In this document: positions 51,550 through 61,265 of the stretch, piece after piece
Position numbering within the stretch: the first letter of the stretch is position 1
Layout of the letters: the number at the start of each line of letters is the position of its first letter
DNA from: Geosiphon pyriformis
Lineage: Eukaryota; Glomeromycota; Glomeromycetes; Archaeosporales; Geosiphonaceae
Reading direction: 5' to 3'
DNA length: 64,000 nucleotides
NCBI GenBank assembly: GCA_016748015.1
Contig: JAAOMT010000664.1
Span: 640,392 to 704,391, forward strand
Notes under the pieces: generated by a model
What the model saw: the letters and a program-made list of their open reading frames with translations, nothing else
Databases searched by the model: none
Told to the model about the DNA's origin: nothing
Made by a program: the position numbers and the translations under genes

Positions 51550-53475
51550 TTATTGTGCTGCAGCTCTACCTTCTGAAAGTGCAATATGGTGAAAATCCTG
51601 TTCTTCTGGCATCGTAAGATAACTAGATTGAGTATGATAGTGGTTGGGTCTTGGTTGAACTGAATTTTGGGAAACCAATTGGTTGTTCGAATTGATTCTA
51701 TTGTTGTTTACTTGGTATTGGTTTTGTGGTGTGAATTGATTTTGCGGAATCAATTTTCGAGCAGGTACTTAATAATGTTGTGTGAATGGTTGTTGGTATT
51801 GCTGTTGGATTGGCTGTGGAGCAGGCTGATAATAGTTACTTTGGTATTGGGGTCTTGGTGGATAGTAAGCTGGTAGTGATAGTTGATAATAAGATTGTTG
51901 TGGTAAAGGGTAACGTTGATTACTCCTATTTTGTTGGTTTCATTGTAGCTTTCTGCAATCTCTTTTCCAGTGGCCAGGGATTCTACAGTAATAGCAATTC
52001 TGAGGCTGGTTATTAGAAAGTGGTGCAAAGTTATTTTGATTTCATCTTTGTGGGGATTGGTATCTTTGTGTTTGTTGTGATTGCTGTGGCTGCTGTTGTT
52101 GCTGTTGGTTGGTGAAGTAGTGTTTAACTTTCTTGGTTAATTGGTCAATCTTTTCTTCAGCTGCTGAGCTGGTTTCTCCAATAACCAAGTTAACAAGTTT
52201 GGTACGGTTGGCTTCTTCCATGGCCATTTCATAGTTTTTTGCCTGTTGAATAGCAGTGGCTAAATCTTCTGGTGCATGTGGGCAAACTTTCTTAATCAGT
52301 TTATCCTTTAAACCAGCAATAAATTGATCCAAGATTTGAGTATTAGAATAATAATCATTAGTTTCAAGTTGGCGAATTTGTCTAAGAAGTTTGTTGAATT
52401 TCCCAATATAAGTCATGACAGATTCGGAGGGTTCTTGTTTGATATTATGAAAATGATTTTGAAGTGTGATTGAGGTGTTGTTATCGGTGAATTGTTCTAA
52501 GAAGACAGTTTTGAAAGCTGTCCAGTCATTAAAAGGGGTGGTCAAGTTTTCAAACTATTTGCCTGCTGTTCTTTTGAGAAAGTAGAGAATTGTTCTTAAC
52601 ATTCTGGCAACATTCCATCCATTTGTATCTCCAGCTTTAGTAACTTGGTCAAGCCATTCTTGGGGACTGGTTTCAATATCTTCTCCATTAAATTTGGGAA
52701 TTTTTGCAATATAAGCTGTCATTTTGTCTTCTTTCTCATTATCTGTTAATTCACTTTCTTCTTCAGATTCTACTTCTTCTTCAATGGATTCAGAAACGTT
52801 TTCTTTGTTGGCTAATGTTTCAGAGTGTTTGCTTGTGTTTTCTGCTAAATAGTCAAAAAGATTGGTACTAGTCTAAAGGGTTTCTTGTTGTCTGGTGAGA
52901 CTTCTGGGTGATGTATAATCTTTTAGTCTTGAAAATTGATTTAAAGGTGAATTAGGAGTTTCTGCTTGTGCAAGTGAAGCTGAAAAAGGTGTAATAGTGA
53001 GTGAGAGTTTTAAACTGGTTCCTTGTTCAGGTGTTTGTAAGTGTTTGGCAGTTGTTTTTGGTAATATTGGAGTATTTAGGGTGGTTTTTGAGTATTGCTT
53101 CAATTTTTGTTTGCCTTTGTTGCTTGTTTCTGTTTCTGATTCAAAGTCAAAAGAGTATTTAGACTGTACTGAGTATTTTTCTTCACAATACTCAATAATG
53201 TTAAAATTAAGTTCTTGGAAGTAGGTAGCAAGTGTTTCACTGTTCAGATCTTCTGTTCCCAATTGTGAATAGTGCACTACATTATTGTAGAGGTTGCTTC
53301 TAACTTCTGAAATATTGTAGTTTCCAAAAAGATAATTGTTAATGCAGTTTTCAATGTATTGATATACTGATTTTTTGACAACTTCAATTCCGTCTGGAAT
53401 GTTGAATCTTTGCTTGTAGTGTGTATAAATTGACTAGTAATACTCTAGAGTTGCTGTGTCTGGTGTGGTCGTCAC
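51550..53475 (-). pseudogene. Gag of gypsy B
   Basis: The frame opens just inside the PBS. A conventional ATG is missing; a GTG at 53475 may be the mutated start. N-terminal part: FNIPDGIEVVKKSVYQYIEN and HYSQLGTEDLNSETLATYF. A Ser/Thr-rich stretch and an acidic run (EEEVESEEESEL) lead to the capsid-like region KIPKFNGEDIETSPQEWLDQ and DWTAFKTVFLEQFTDN, then LLRQIRQL. A Gln-rich segment and the knuckle CYYCRIPGHWKRDC (C-X2-C-X4-H-X4-C, about 51940-51985) follow, then a Gln/Pro/Tyr-rich tail. Four or five stops, mostly at Gln or Trp. The protease follows in the same frame with only a TAA (Gln codon) between. Confidence 0.8.
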
Positions 53476-53500
53476 TTTGAATTTGTTGTTGCTGTGTTAT

Positions 53501-53518
53501 TTCCGTGGGAGAGCACCA
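53501..53518 (-). promoter_or_regulatory. Primer binding site of B
   Basis: TGGTGCTCTCCCACGGAA on the minus strand, 2 bases after the 5' LTR. The first eight bases equal those of the A2 site. Confidence 0.78.
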
Positions 53519-53520
53519 AA

Positions 53521-54506
53521 TGTTACCAGAGGTTTTTGGTTTCTTTTTTGTAATGTTGTTGATGCCTGTTTGCTGTGAATTCACGTTTTCTGGATGTGGT
53601 TGAACCTCCAGTAACTGAATTTATCTTCAAATTATCTTCTATAATTTGAACTGCTGGGCTTATAAGTGGAATGACTAATTTTATGCCAGTTGCTTTATGT
53701 AGTTACGTTATAGTAAATGTCAACTCTTTCCCAGGAATTGCTTGTCTGGAAGCTCACTAAAATGTGTAGTTACTTTGCTGTGAAAATCAACTCTTCTACA
53801 GAAATCTCGTCTGTAGACTACCCTAATAAATATGATAAGAAAATAAAAGAAAGAAAATAAAAATAAAAATGTAAAAGAAATAGAATTCTGTCAAGGAAAA
53901 CGTTTTCTATCCAGGCCTGGAATCACTAACAGTTTACTGAAATTGGTAGCTAATCAATTTCAAAATGTTAGTTGGGTTTTGAGAATTTTCCAAGTGCAAT
54001 AATTAAAGAATTTGGTTTTTCGAATTATTTGATATTTATTTCTTTTTGTGTATATAGGAATGGTTCTAAGTGATAAATCTAAAGTAAGATACATTTTCTC
54101 AAAGAAAGAAGCTTTTCTTTTATACAACTTGTCATAATACTATTCTATGAACTTGAACTTTGCTATTTTCTATAATTTCGCTGAACTAAAGATACATTTC
54201 GGCGAACTACAAGTTATTTCTGCAAACTATTAGATATTTTGGTGAACTATCAATTATTTCAGCAAATTTCTTACAAATTTTGGCAAACTTTTTGAATGTT
54301 ACATAGTTCGGGGTATTGCATAATTGATCATTGCAATTAGGTTACATTTGTGTTATGTACAAATTGGGTTATTAATTAAATAATAATTTTGGATATTTTG
54401 CTAATATAATAAGTAATAATTTGAAACAATAATATATGCTAATTAATGATAAGATTTATAAGGGTAATTTTATGCTAAACAATATCTCTAATTTTGTCTG
54501 ATAACA
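53521..54506 (-). repeat. 5' LTR of B
   Basis: A 986-bp LTR with TGTTAC and GATAACA ends and a TATA box (minus strand TATAAAAG) at 54117-54124. It is almost collinear with 44510-45489, differing mainly by transitions. Confidence 0.92.
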
Positions 54507-56379
54507 ATGTGCCCCTCAAGACTGAAAAGTTGTCACCCTGGAAAACATTAAACTTGCTACATGCTAAAGAGATTCTATCTAAGAGCAGCTTAGAAAGCAC
54601 TTTGGAAACAGTTTTAATCAGAGCAATAGGCCTTGTGTTGGTCAAAATACCTTCTCATTCATACAGTTTAGGTATTATGGAAACTCAGATCCTCTTCCAT
54701 AGTGTAGGAATCATTGTCAGAGTTAGATACATGTTGCAAATATTCAATAAACCACTCAAAACTCTCTTGTCACAATGTTTCCATAGTTCATTGATAATAC
54801 CAGAAAGCCCAGCTGTTTTGCCATCTGGCAGGTTACTGACCACCACTCACAACTCATCCAAATTGAAATTGCTCATGACATTTGCAAAGGCACTAAAGTC
54901 AACATGAGCCAAGGGAGCATATTAAGCTGACCAGCAATCTGGCAGAACTTCGGGCATTATATGTTTCCTCGTCCATCCTTCCATAATTGTATCAATGTTT
55001 GACTTGATGTCACAAGAATCCAGAATCAAATTATCATCCACTATCAGATAGTCGAGCACTACTTTTTGAACTGGTTGGTTCAACACATTCTGAATCATGT
55101 GCTCTTTATCAGAGCTAAAGTTCTCCATATGTTTGTCAATTGTTTTTCTGATGGAGTTGTCTTTTGCCATCCTGAATTTATAATACTTAGATTTGTGGTA
55201 TTTTTTCTTCACACCTGCCAGATGCCGGAAAGCTATTTTGGTTCCAACATTGTTATTAATTAGGGCTTCAAACTCAAAAGCTTTTGTCTCATCAAGATCA
55301 TACCAAGTGTGTAAAAAGTGAGCAAAATCAACAGTGCAACCCAAACTCAGACTCTTCACAATTTTTGCCACCAAAAGCTCTAACCTAAAAAACTTGGAAA
55401 AATATTTGTTCCTCATACACTCAAAATTACTGAATCAACATTTGAAGAAAATTTTATCAGTTAACATTACCACTGCCTCTCTCAGAATGTCCCACATTGT
55501 ATCCAAATCCCCAAGGTTTTTTGCCATATTGAATTTAGGCAAACCTATAGCAAACCTATCAGACAAGCATTCTCTAAAACATAGCCATTTACCAGCATCA
55601 GCATCTTTAATCTTGAATTTCCACTTGTTCCTATTGGCTTGCTTATGTAAACTATTTAGATCAGAATTCACAAGACCTCCCAATCCAATTGAAACTAAAA
55701 CTGCCTGATGATTAGTGTTGAAAAATTCTACAACAAAGCCGACTTTGTGGTCAACAACAGCAAAAGACAAATTGCAACTAACAAAAATAAAATCAATAGT
55801 TTTCTCAATCTTTCGCGAGTTGGACCATGTAGGAGCTTCGACCAGCATATGGCCAACAAATGAATTTATCAAACCCAAATCAGAACAAAACTTAACACTC
55901 ACACTCTTCCCTTTTCCGTTTTCATTGAAATCTCCACCCAAAACCACAAATGTACTAGAATTGACTGCTTTGGCAATGAGAGAATTGATGGCAAAAGCTT
56001 GACTAAATCTTGATTCAATAGAAGCACTAGTGTACAACCTCACAATGGATATTAAGATCTTGCTCTTAAAAAGAAGTCTAATCAAAATGACCTACCCAAG
56101 AATCTTTTTTACCTTAGAAATGTGCTGAACCAAACATTTATTCATGATAACTGCCACACCAGCTCCTAGAAAACCCTCTTCCAATCCAGAAGTAAATATC
56201 TGCATACTATCAAATTTCTTTATAATTCATGGCCTTATGCTAGACCTTAATTTAGTTTCAGTGATAAAGGAAACCATGTTACCCGAACTCATGTGCCACC
56301 ATATGACATCATTCTGCTTAGCTGGAACATTAAGGCCTTTAACATTGCATGTAGCAAATTTCCAAATCAAGTTACTTAT
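54507..56379 (-). pseudogene. LINE D1 ORF2, N-terminal half (endonuclease, RT start)
   Basis: The start codon equivalent is ATA at 56379 (ATG in D2). The endonuclease reads WKFATCNVKGLNVPAKQND, FITETKLR (catalytic Glu), LGGDFNENGKGKSVS (about 55920, catalytic Asp) and FNTNHQAVLVSIGLGG (His kept, Asp changed to Asn). The open stretch 56085-55435 covers its second half. A helical linker follows (55416-54922: FFRLELLVAKIVKSLSLG, YHKSKYYKFRMAKD, MEGWTRKHIMPEV). The RT palm lead-in then reads MSNFNLDELWVV, LPDGKTAGLSGIINELW and GDNFSVLRGT, where element B interrupts at 54507. A few stops present. Confidence 0.83.
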
Positions 56380-56396
56380 TAAGAAGTGAAAGATAC

Positions 56397-58243
56397 CTAA
56401 GAACCCAAGCTAGCACACAACTGATCTAACTTCACCAAAACTGAACCAATAGAGGCCTCAAAAGCCACCAACTTGGACTCTAAACAGCCCACCTTAGTCG
56501 TCAAAATTTTTGAACTACTGAGTCCCAAAGCTGAAACAACAAAGAAATGTGCAGATACCACTACAGAACTTTTCAGAACTATATCTGAATTTGAATTCAA
56601 TTCGACATTCATCAATGTAACTGGACTGTTAGAAGAAGACAGAGAAACTAAAGGCACCAAATCCATGCTGTCGAGTTTGTGCAAAATGCCAGACACTTGA
56701 TCACCCAAGAGCTCCAAGGAGTGTTTCAAAAACAACAAACAAGCGTTTAAAGACAAATTGTTGATCAGAGTGAGAAGAAAACCACCACTCATATCTGAGA
56801 CACCAGAAAAAAAAGAACCAGAACCAGAACCAGACTCGAATAGAAGACCACCAGAAGAAGAGGCAAAAGAAACTATTTGAGCCCAGGATTTGCTGTCAAA
56901 CACAGTGAGATAAGAAATAAGAACATTTTTCTTGGCATACAATCTAGCCAACTGAACACAAACCTCTTCAGAAGCAGTTTTTTTATAGGTTTTTTTAGAT
57001 AAAGCAGACACCAGAGTGTCAAAAGCATCACACTCCAAAGCTAAATGTCTGAAATTCCCATACTTCTTACATTGAACCAAGTCCAATCTAACCCAAGAAA
57101 GTTTCATGCCACCAAAAATTGGCTCTGTGTAAAACGCACATTCAAGCTCATTTTCAGACTTAAAACCAACAATAGCGCAGCAGGTCCAGTTGCCAGTCTC
57201 CAGAGAACAATTAATTACACAAGTTTTCCTACCAGCTCTTTCTAAAAGAACACCAAAATCATAAGCTGTTGTTCCTACTGGCAAAGTAAACAAAAGTGCC
57301 CTAAAGTGATCCCTAGACATCCAAGTATCATGATCTCCTACAGCCATAGCCATATGTACTGAATTTTTCTCAATGAGGAATGACCATTTTAACACCAATT
57401 GTTTAGCCTGTTTCAATTTGGTGAATTCCACCACAGCCTTTTGCCACATACCAATCAGTTAAATCTTGATTGACTTAATATTACCAAACTCAGATACTGC
57501 GGTGACAATCATTTTTTTTGGCATATCCATGAGAATTTCTTTAATTACTATGGCCCAATCTGAATGAATTCTTTGTTTTTTAAGATCGCTGTTTATAATA
57601 ATCCTCTTCTCTCTGGCCAATGATATAGCCTTAATCAAGCTTTCTTCAGAAATAAACATTGATCAGATGATTCCTTCAAATTTTGAGGAGGTGGTGGCCC
57701 CTCCAAAACCATTGACTGTTGAAAAAATTTTTCTAATTAATTAAGTCTTTGCCATTGCTGATTTACCTTCCACAGCTGAGAAATTAATATCCAAAGCAAA
57801 TGACTTTCTAATTGACACTTCCACAGGAGTTTTGACAATTTTAGAGTCAATCCACTTTTTTTTTAAAGAGATAAGCAATTGAGGAGGGAGTACAACTTCA
57901 TCATCATCCATATGAAAATTAAGAAAGCCGAGCAGAGAACCAAAACCAGTACCAGTATTGACTCATTTTGCCTTGAGTGTAGTAGCAGCTGAATCCAAAA
58001 GAGACCTACCATTTGTCCCAGACATACTAACATCCTTATCTTTACCAGATAAACTCTCTACATCAGAATAAACACTGTCATTAGATCCAAATTTGCTTAA
58101 GGATATATTTTTTTCATCACCAGAATGTTTTACATTATCAAGAACAACTTTTTTTTCTAAAAAAAGGAGTCATCAGCAGGACCATGAAAGACACTCTTAG
58201 GAGTCTTCTTTTTAAGTATGGTGTTACTAGCAATAGCCTCCAT
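56397..58243 (-). pseudogene. LINE D1 ORF1 (RRM-like, zinc knuckle, C-terminal helix)
   Basis: Starts MEAIASNTILKKKTPKS at 58243; an indel changes frame before 57659, and from there one frame runs to 56397. The RRM-like domain spans WAIVIKEILMDMPKKMIV, FGNIKSIKI (57459, stop), GMWQKAVVEFTKLKQA. The open 350-codon part then carries LPVGTTAYDFGVLLERAGRK, a knuckle CKKYGNFRHLALEC in which the second Cys is Tyr (about 57040-57085), a Gly/Ser-rich stretch and a C-terminal helical segment (TKVGCLESKLVAFEASIGSVLVKLDQL) that looks like a coiled coil. Binds the LINE RNA by family analogy. Confidence 0.8.
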
Positions 58244-58375
58244 ATCCACAAAAAATGGGTTACTATTAGGTAAAGAAATATTGATATAGACTAAAAAAAA
58301 CAAAAAAACTTCTTTTTCAGAAAATGCGCTTTTTTGGGGATTTGTAAAGGTAAGAGAAAAAGAAGTTTTTATATT

Positions 58376-58377
58376 TA

Positions 58378-58452
<75 letters not shown>
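58376..58452. repeat. (TAA)n microsatellite at the 5' end of D1
   Basis: About 24 TAA units on the + strand, directly flanking the LINE 5' end. A shorter copy of the same string is at the other end of D1. Confidence 0.95.
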
Positions 58453-58453
<1 letters not shown>

Positions 58454-59180
58454 GTAATTGTAAAAATAGAAAACAATATTAGTTATATTATATTATTATA
58501 TAATAATAGTTTTAAGTATTGTTTTAAATATATTTATTATTATAATATATTTTTATTAAAATTTAAATAAATAATAATTAGTGTATTAATAAATTAATAA
58601 TTGGTTTATTTATATAATATATTTTTTGATTAACAAATAATATAATAATTAAAAATTTTTATTAGAATATTAATAATATTTAACAAATTTTATTATTATT
58701 ATAAATATGTATATATACAAGTAATTTTTAATTAAAAAATAACAAAAAAAAAAGCAAAAAACAATATTTTTTAATTAATTTATAAATATAATAATTTAAA
58801 ATAAATATTTACAATGTAATTTTTTTAAATTTTAATTATTTTAACTATTTTATATTAAAATAACAATTTTATTTATATTATTAAATCAATTATTAATTAA
58901 ATTTATAACATAAAATTACAAAAAAAACTATAAAATTATAAAAATTTCAATTTGTAATAATAATTATCTGTTTATATAATATAATATTATATATTCGAAT
59001 ATATATTTATAAATATAAATTCTATTTTGTAAAATTTAATTAAAAAAATTTTTTTTTAAAATTATTATAAAATACATAAAAATTTAATTTTTATTTTATG
59101 TTTAGAAAAATATAAAAATATTAATATTAATTTTATAATTAATTAATCATTTTATGTAAAATTAATCTTGTTTAAATAAT
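58453..59180. other. AT-rich spacer between LINEs D1 and D2
   Basis: Almost pure A and T. No feature recognised. It may include the decayed left half of an A-family LTR whose right half is at 59190-59330. Confidence 0.5.
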
Positions 59181-59189
59181 TTTAATAAA

Positions 59190-59330
59190 AAATTTGCTTA
59201 TATATCTTTTAAAAAAGATAATAATTAGATTAATAATTTAGTTAAAAATCAAATTAATAATTAAGTCAATAATCAAATTAATAATTATATTATTAAAACC
59301 AATTATAATTAAATAATTAAATACAAAAAA
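59190..59330 (-). repeat. Relic of an A-family LTR
   Basis: The text TTGCTTATATATCTTTTAAAAA followed by repeated AATCAAATTAATAATTA units matches, transition for transition, the A1 LTR segment with TATA box (GCTTATATAGCTATGAAAAG) and the GATCAGGTCAAT array, in the same orientation as A1. The rest is too decayed to align. Confidence 0.45.
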
Positions 59331-59442
59331 AAAAAAAATTTTAAAAACTTTTTTCTTTCTTTTGTCAAAAAGAGTCAAAAAGTTTTTTGAAAAAAGTTTT
59401 TTACAATTCAGTATGATAAATTTAAACCCTTTATTTTTGACT

Positions 59443-61265
59443 ATGAGGCCACCATTGGCTATAGTATTGCTATTATAAAGAAAGCTGCTAAAGCTTCTGT
59501 TTCTGGTGGCGGCTTCAGATCTATTCTTCTGGGTAAAAAGAGAAGAGATAAGGTTTTGGAAGGTGGTTCTGGTGGTAATAATATCAGTCCTAAAGTTCAG
59601 AAAAGTAGCTCATGGAGTTCTGAGACTGGTGAAATCACTGAGTCTGAGAGTGTTGACATGGAAGAGGAATGTTTAGTAGCAAAAACCAGTTTCGATTATA
59701 GCAAAGGCAGTGCTCTTGCAGAAGGGAATCATGATCAAATGCCTACAAGTATAAGAGTCAAAACAAAGAAGGCACTGGGCAAACCATTGGAGAAAATTGA
59801 TTTTTCGCTCAACAATGATGATGATAATGTTTTCCTTGATACTCTGCTGGCATTTCTCACATCTATCAAAAAATTGGTTGCTGTTTCCATCCGTAAATCT
59901 TTTGCTTTAGATATTGGCTTGGACAAGATTACTGAAAAATCATCTCAAGAGAAATTAGTGGTGGTTAGAAAATTGTTTTCAAGAATCAATGGTTTTGGGG
60001 GGGCCTCTACTCTCTTAAAATTTGCTGGGATCATCTGGGCAACATTCACTTCCGAATTAAGTTTGGTGAAGACTACCAAAATGACTACTGATGCAAAAAT
60101 CCTGGGGAATACCGATCTCAGAAAATCATCTGAACGTTCAGATCAAGCAGTGGTATTGAAAAAAATTTCAGTTGGAACATCAATTGAGGCTGTGCATGCT
60201 GTTTTTTCTGATTTTGGTATAATTAAGTTGATCAAGATGCAGCTGGTGGGGCTGTGGCAAAAAGCTGTGGTGGAATTTGAGCAATCGGATCAAGCTGATT
60301 TGGTCACAACTGAATGATCTATCCTTATTGGAAAGGATGCGGTGCATGTTGCGAAATCAGACAAGGACAAAGAAGCATGGGACAAAAGAGATGTTCATAA
60401 GACTTTGTTATATACTCTATTTGTGGGAACAAATGCACACAATATATGGGATTACATCAAATCTGTTGGTGGGAAGACTTGTGTAATTGACTGTTATCCA
60501 GTTTCATATGCTCGGGCCAGGTGCACCACTGTCTGTTTTAACTCTGCCGATTCATTAAATGCAGTTCTGGGAACAACACCTATGCTTAAAAGTGCAAACT
60601 TGCACTGGTTTCATCTCATAATGACTAAGTGTGCTAAGTGTAGAAACTCAGGTCATACATCTCTAGATCGTGCTACTGGTGGGAAAATTTCTTCTAGTGG
60701 TCCACAGTGCAAGATACTTTCAGATTCTGATAAAGACAGACTTGCTACCATTTATGCCAAATGCTCAGCTCTGGTTGCTTGTCCTGTGTCTTTTGGTGGT
60801 GCCTCCTGAATGCAAATTGTTGTAGGATCCTCTCTCTCTCCTCTTCCAGTTTGAAATGGTTTGTTGAGTATTGGCTCTTTTTTAGAGGTAAAGCCTACTC
60901 TGCAGGTGTTTTTGGCATTGAATGATAGGTTTGCTGCTCTTGAGTGCAGTCTCACCAGTCTCGCAGAGCATGTTGATAAGCTGGCTAAGAGATTGGACAC
61001 ACCTGAACTGACAGTTTTCCAGCTTAGCCCTGGATGTCAGCCGTTGGTGACCTTTTCATCACAGAATCAAAAAGCGGATATAATAATGAGTGAGGGTTTG
61101 GGTGTGGCCACTAGTGGTGGAACTGTTGCAGAAGCAGTGTTATTTGATAATTCTGTTATCACAAAAATGGAGAAAACATTAAGGAACCTTTTAGTAATGG
61201 TTATGAGCCTTTCAGCTAAAATGAAAAATGGTGGTTCAGTTCCTAATATTCATTCCTCCCAATGA
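59443..61265 (+). pseudogene. LINE D2 ORF1 (RRM-like, zinc knuckle, coiled coil)
   Basis: The ATG at 59443 is followed by a one-base deletion at codon 2 compared with D1 (ATGAGG for ATGGAGG); from there the frame is open to 60317. RRM-like domain: AVVLKKISVGTSIEAVHAV, FGIIKLIKMQLVGLWQKAVVEF (60130-60280). A TGA at 60315, where Trp is expected, is followed in the same frame by SDKDKEAWDK and GKTCVIDCYPVSYARAR. Knuckle CAKCRNSGHTSLDR (about 60633-60675) has Arg for the last Cys. Two more stops (60807 and about 60852), then LNDRFAALECSLTSLAEHVDKL, a clear coiled coil, and an end at NIHSSQ (61265), overlapping the ORF2 start. Confidence 0.82.
61262..61265 (+). promoter_or_regulatory. ATGA stop-start overlap of LINE ORF1 and ORF2
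   Basis: ORF1 ends TGA at 61263-61265 and ORF2 starts ATG at 61262-61264. Such four-base overlaps in other LINEs support reinitiation after termination. D1 has no overlap now because both codons have mutated. Confidence 0.65.

Larger units (their letters stand above)
44510..54506 (-). mobile_element. Ty3/gypsy element B with dUTPase domain
   Basis: This 9997-bp minus-strand element has LTRs at 44510-45489 and 53521-54506 with TGTTAC/GTAACA ends, a PBS and a PPT. Internal order on the minus strand: gag with CCHC knuckle, protease, Cys-rich module, dUTPase, RT, RNase H, integrase, ORF3. It sits inside the RT of LINE D1. Flanks are ACAT on the left and ATGT on the right, which fit a decayed ACGT duplication. 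It has fewer stops than A1 and A2. Confidence 0.92.
41551..58373 (-). mobile_element. Near full-length LINE (D1), split by gypsy B
   Basis: With element B and one 4-bp duplication removed, the LINE is about 6.8 kb: 5' UTR, ORF1 (58243-56397), ORF2 (56379-54507 joined to 44505-41690), a 3' UTR and a (TAA)n tail. ORF2 holds an EEP-type endonuclease, RT, RNase H and a C-terminal region, so it belongs to the LINE clades that carry RNase H (I/Tad-like). The same string TTTAATTAATAATAATAA lies at 41533-41550 and 58374-58391, a possible target duplication in a microsatellite. Confidence 0.85.

Noticed and set aside
55066-56085. Plus-strand frames over LINE D1
   Set aside because: Antisense shadows of the endonuclease-RT ORF2, which has clear motifs on the minus strand.
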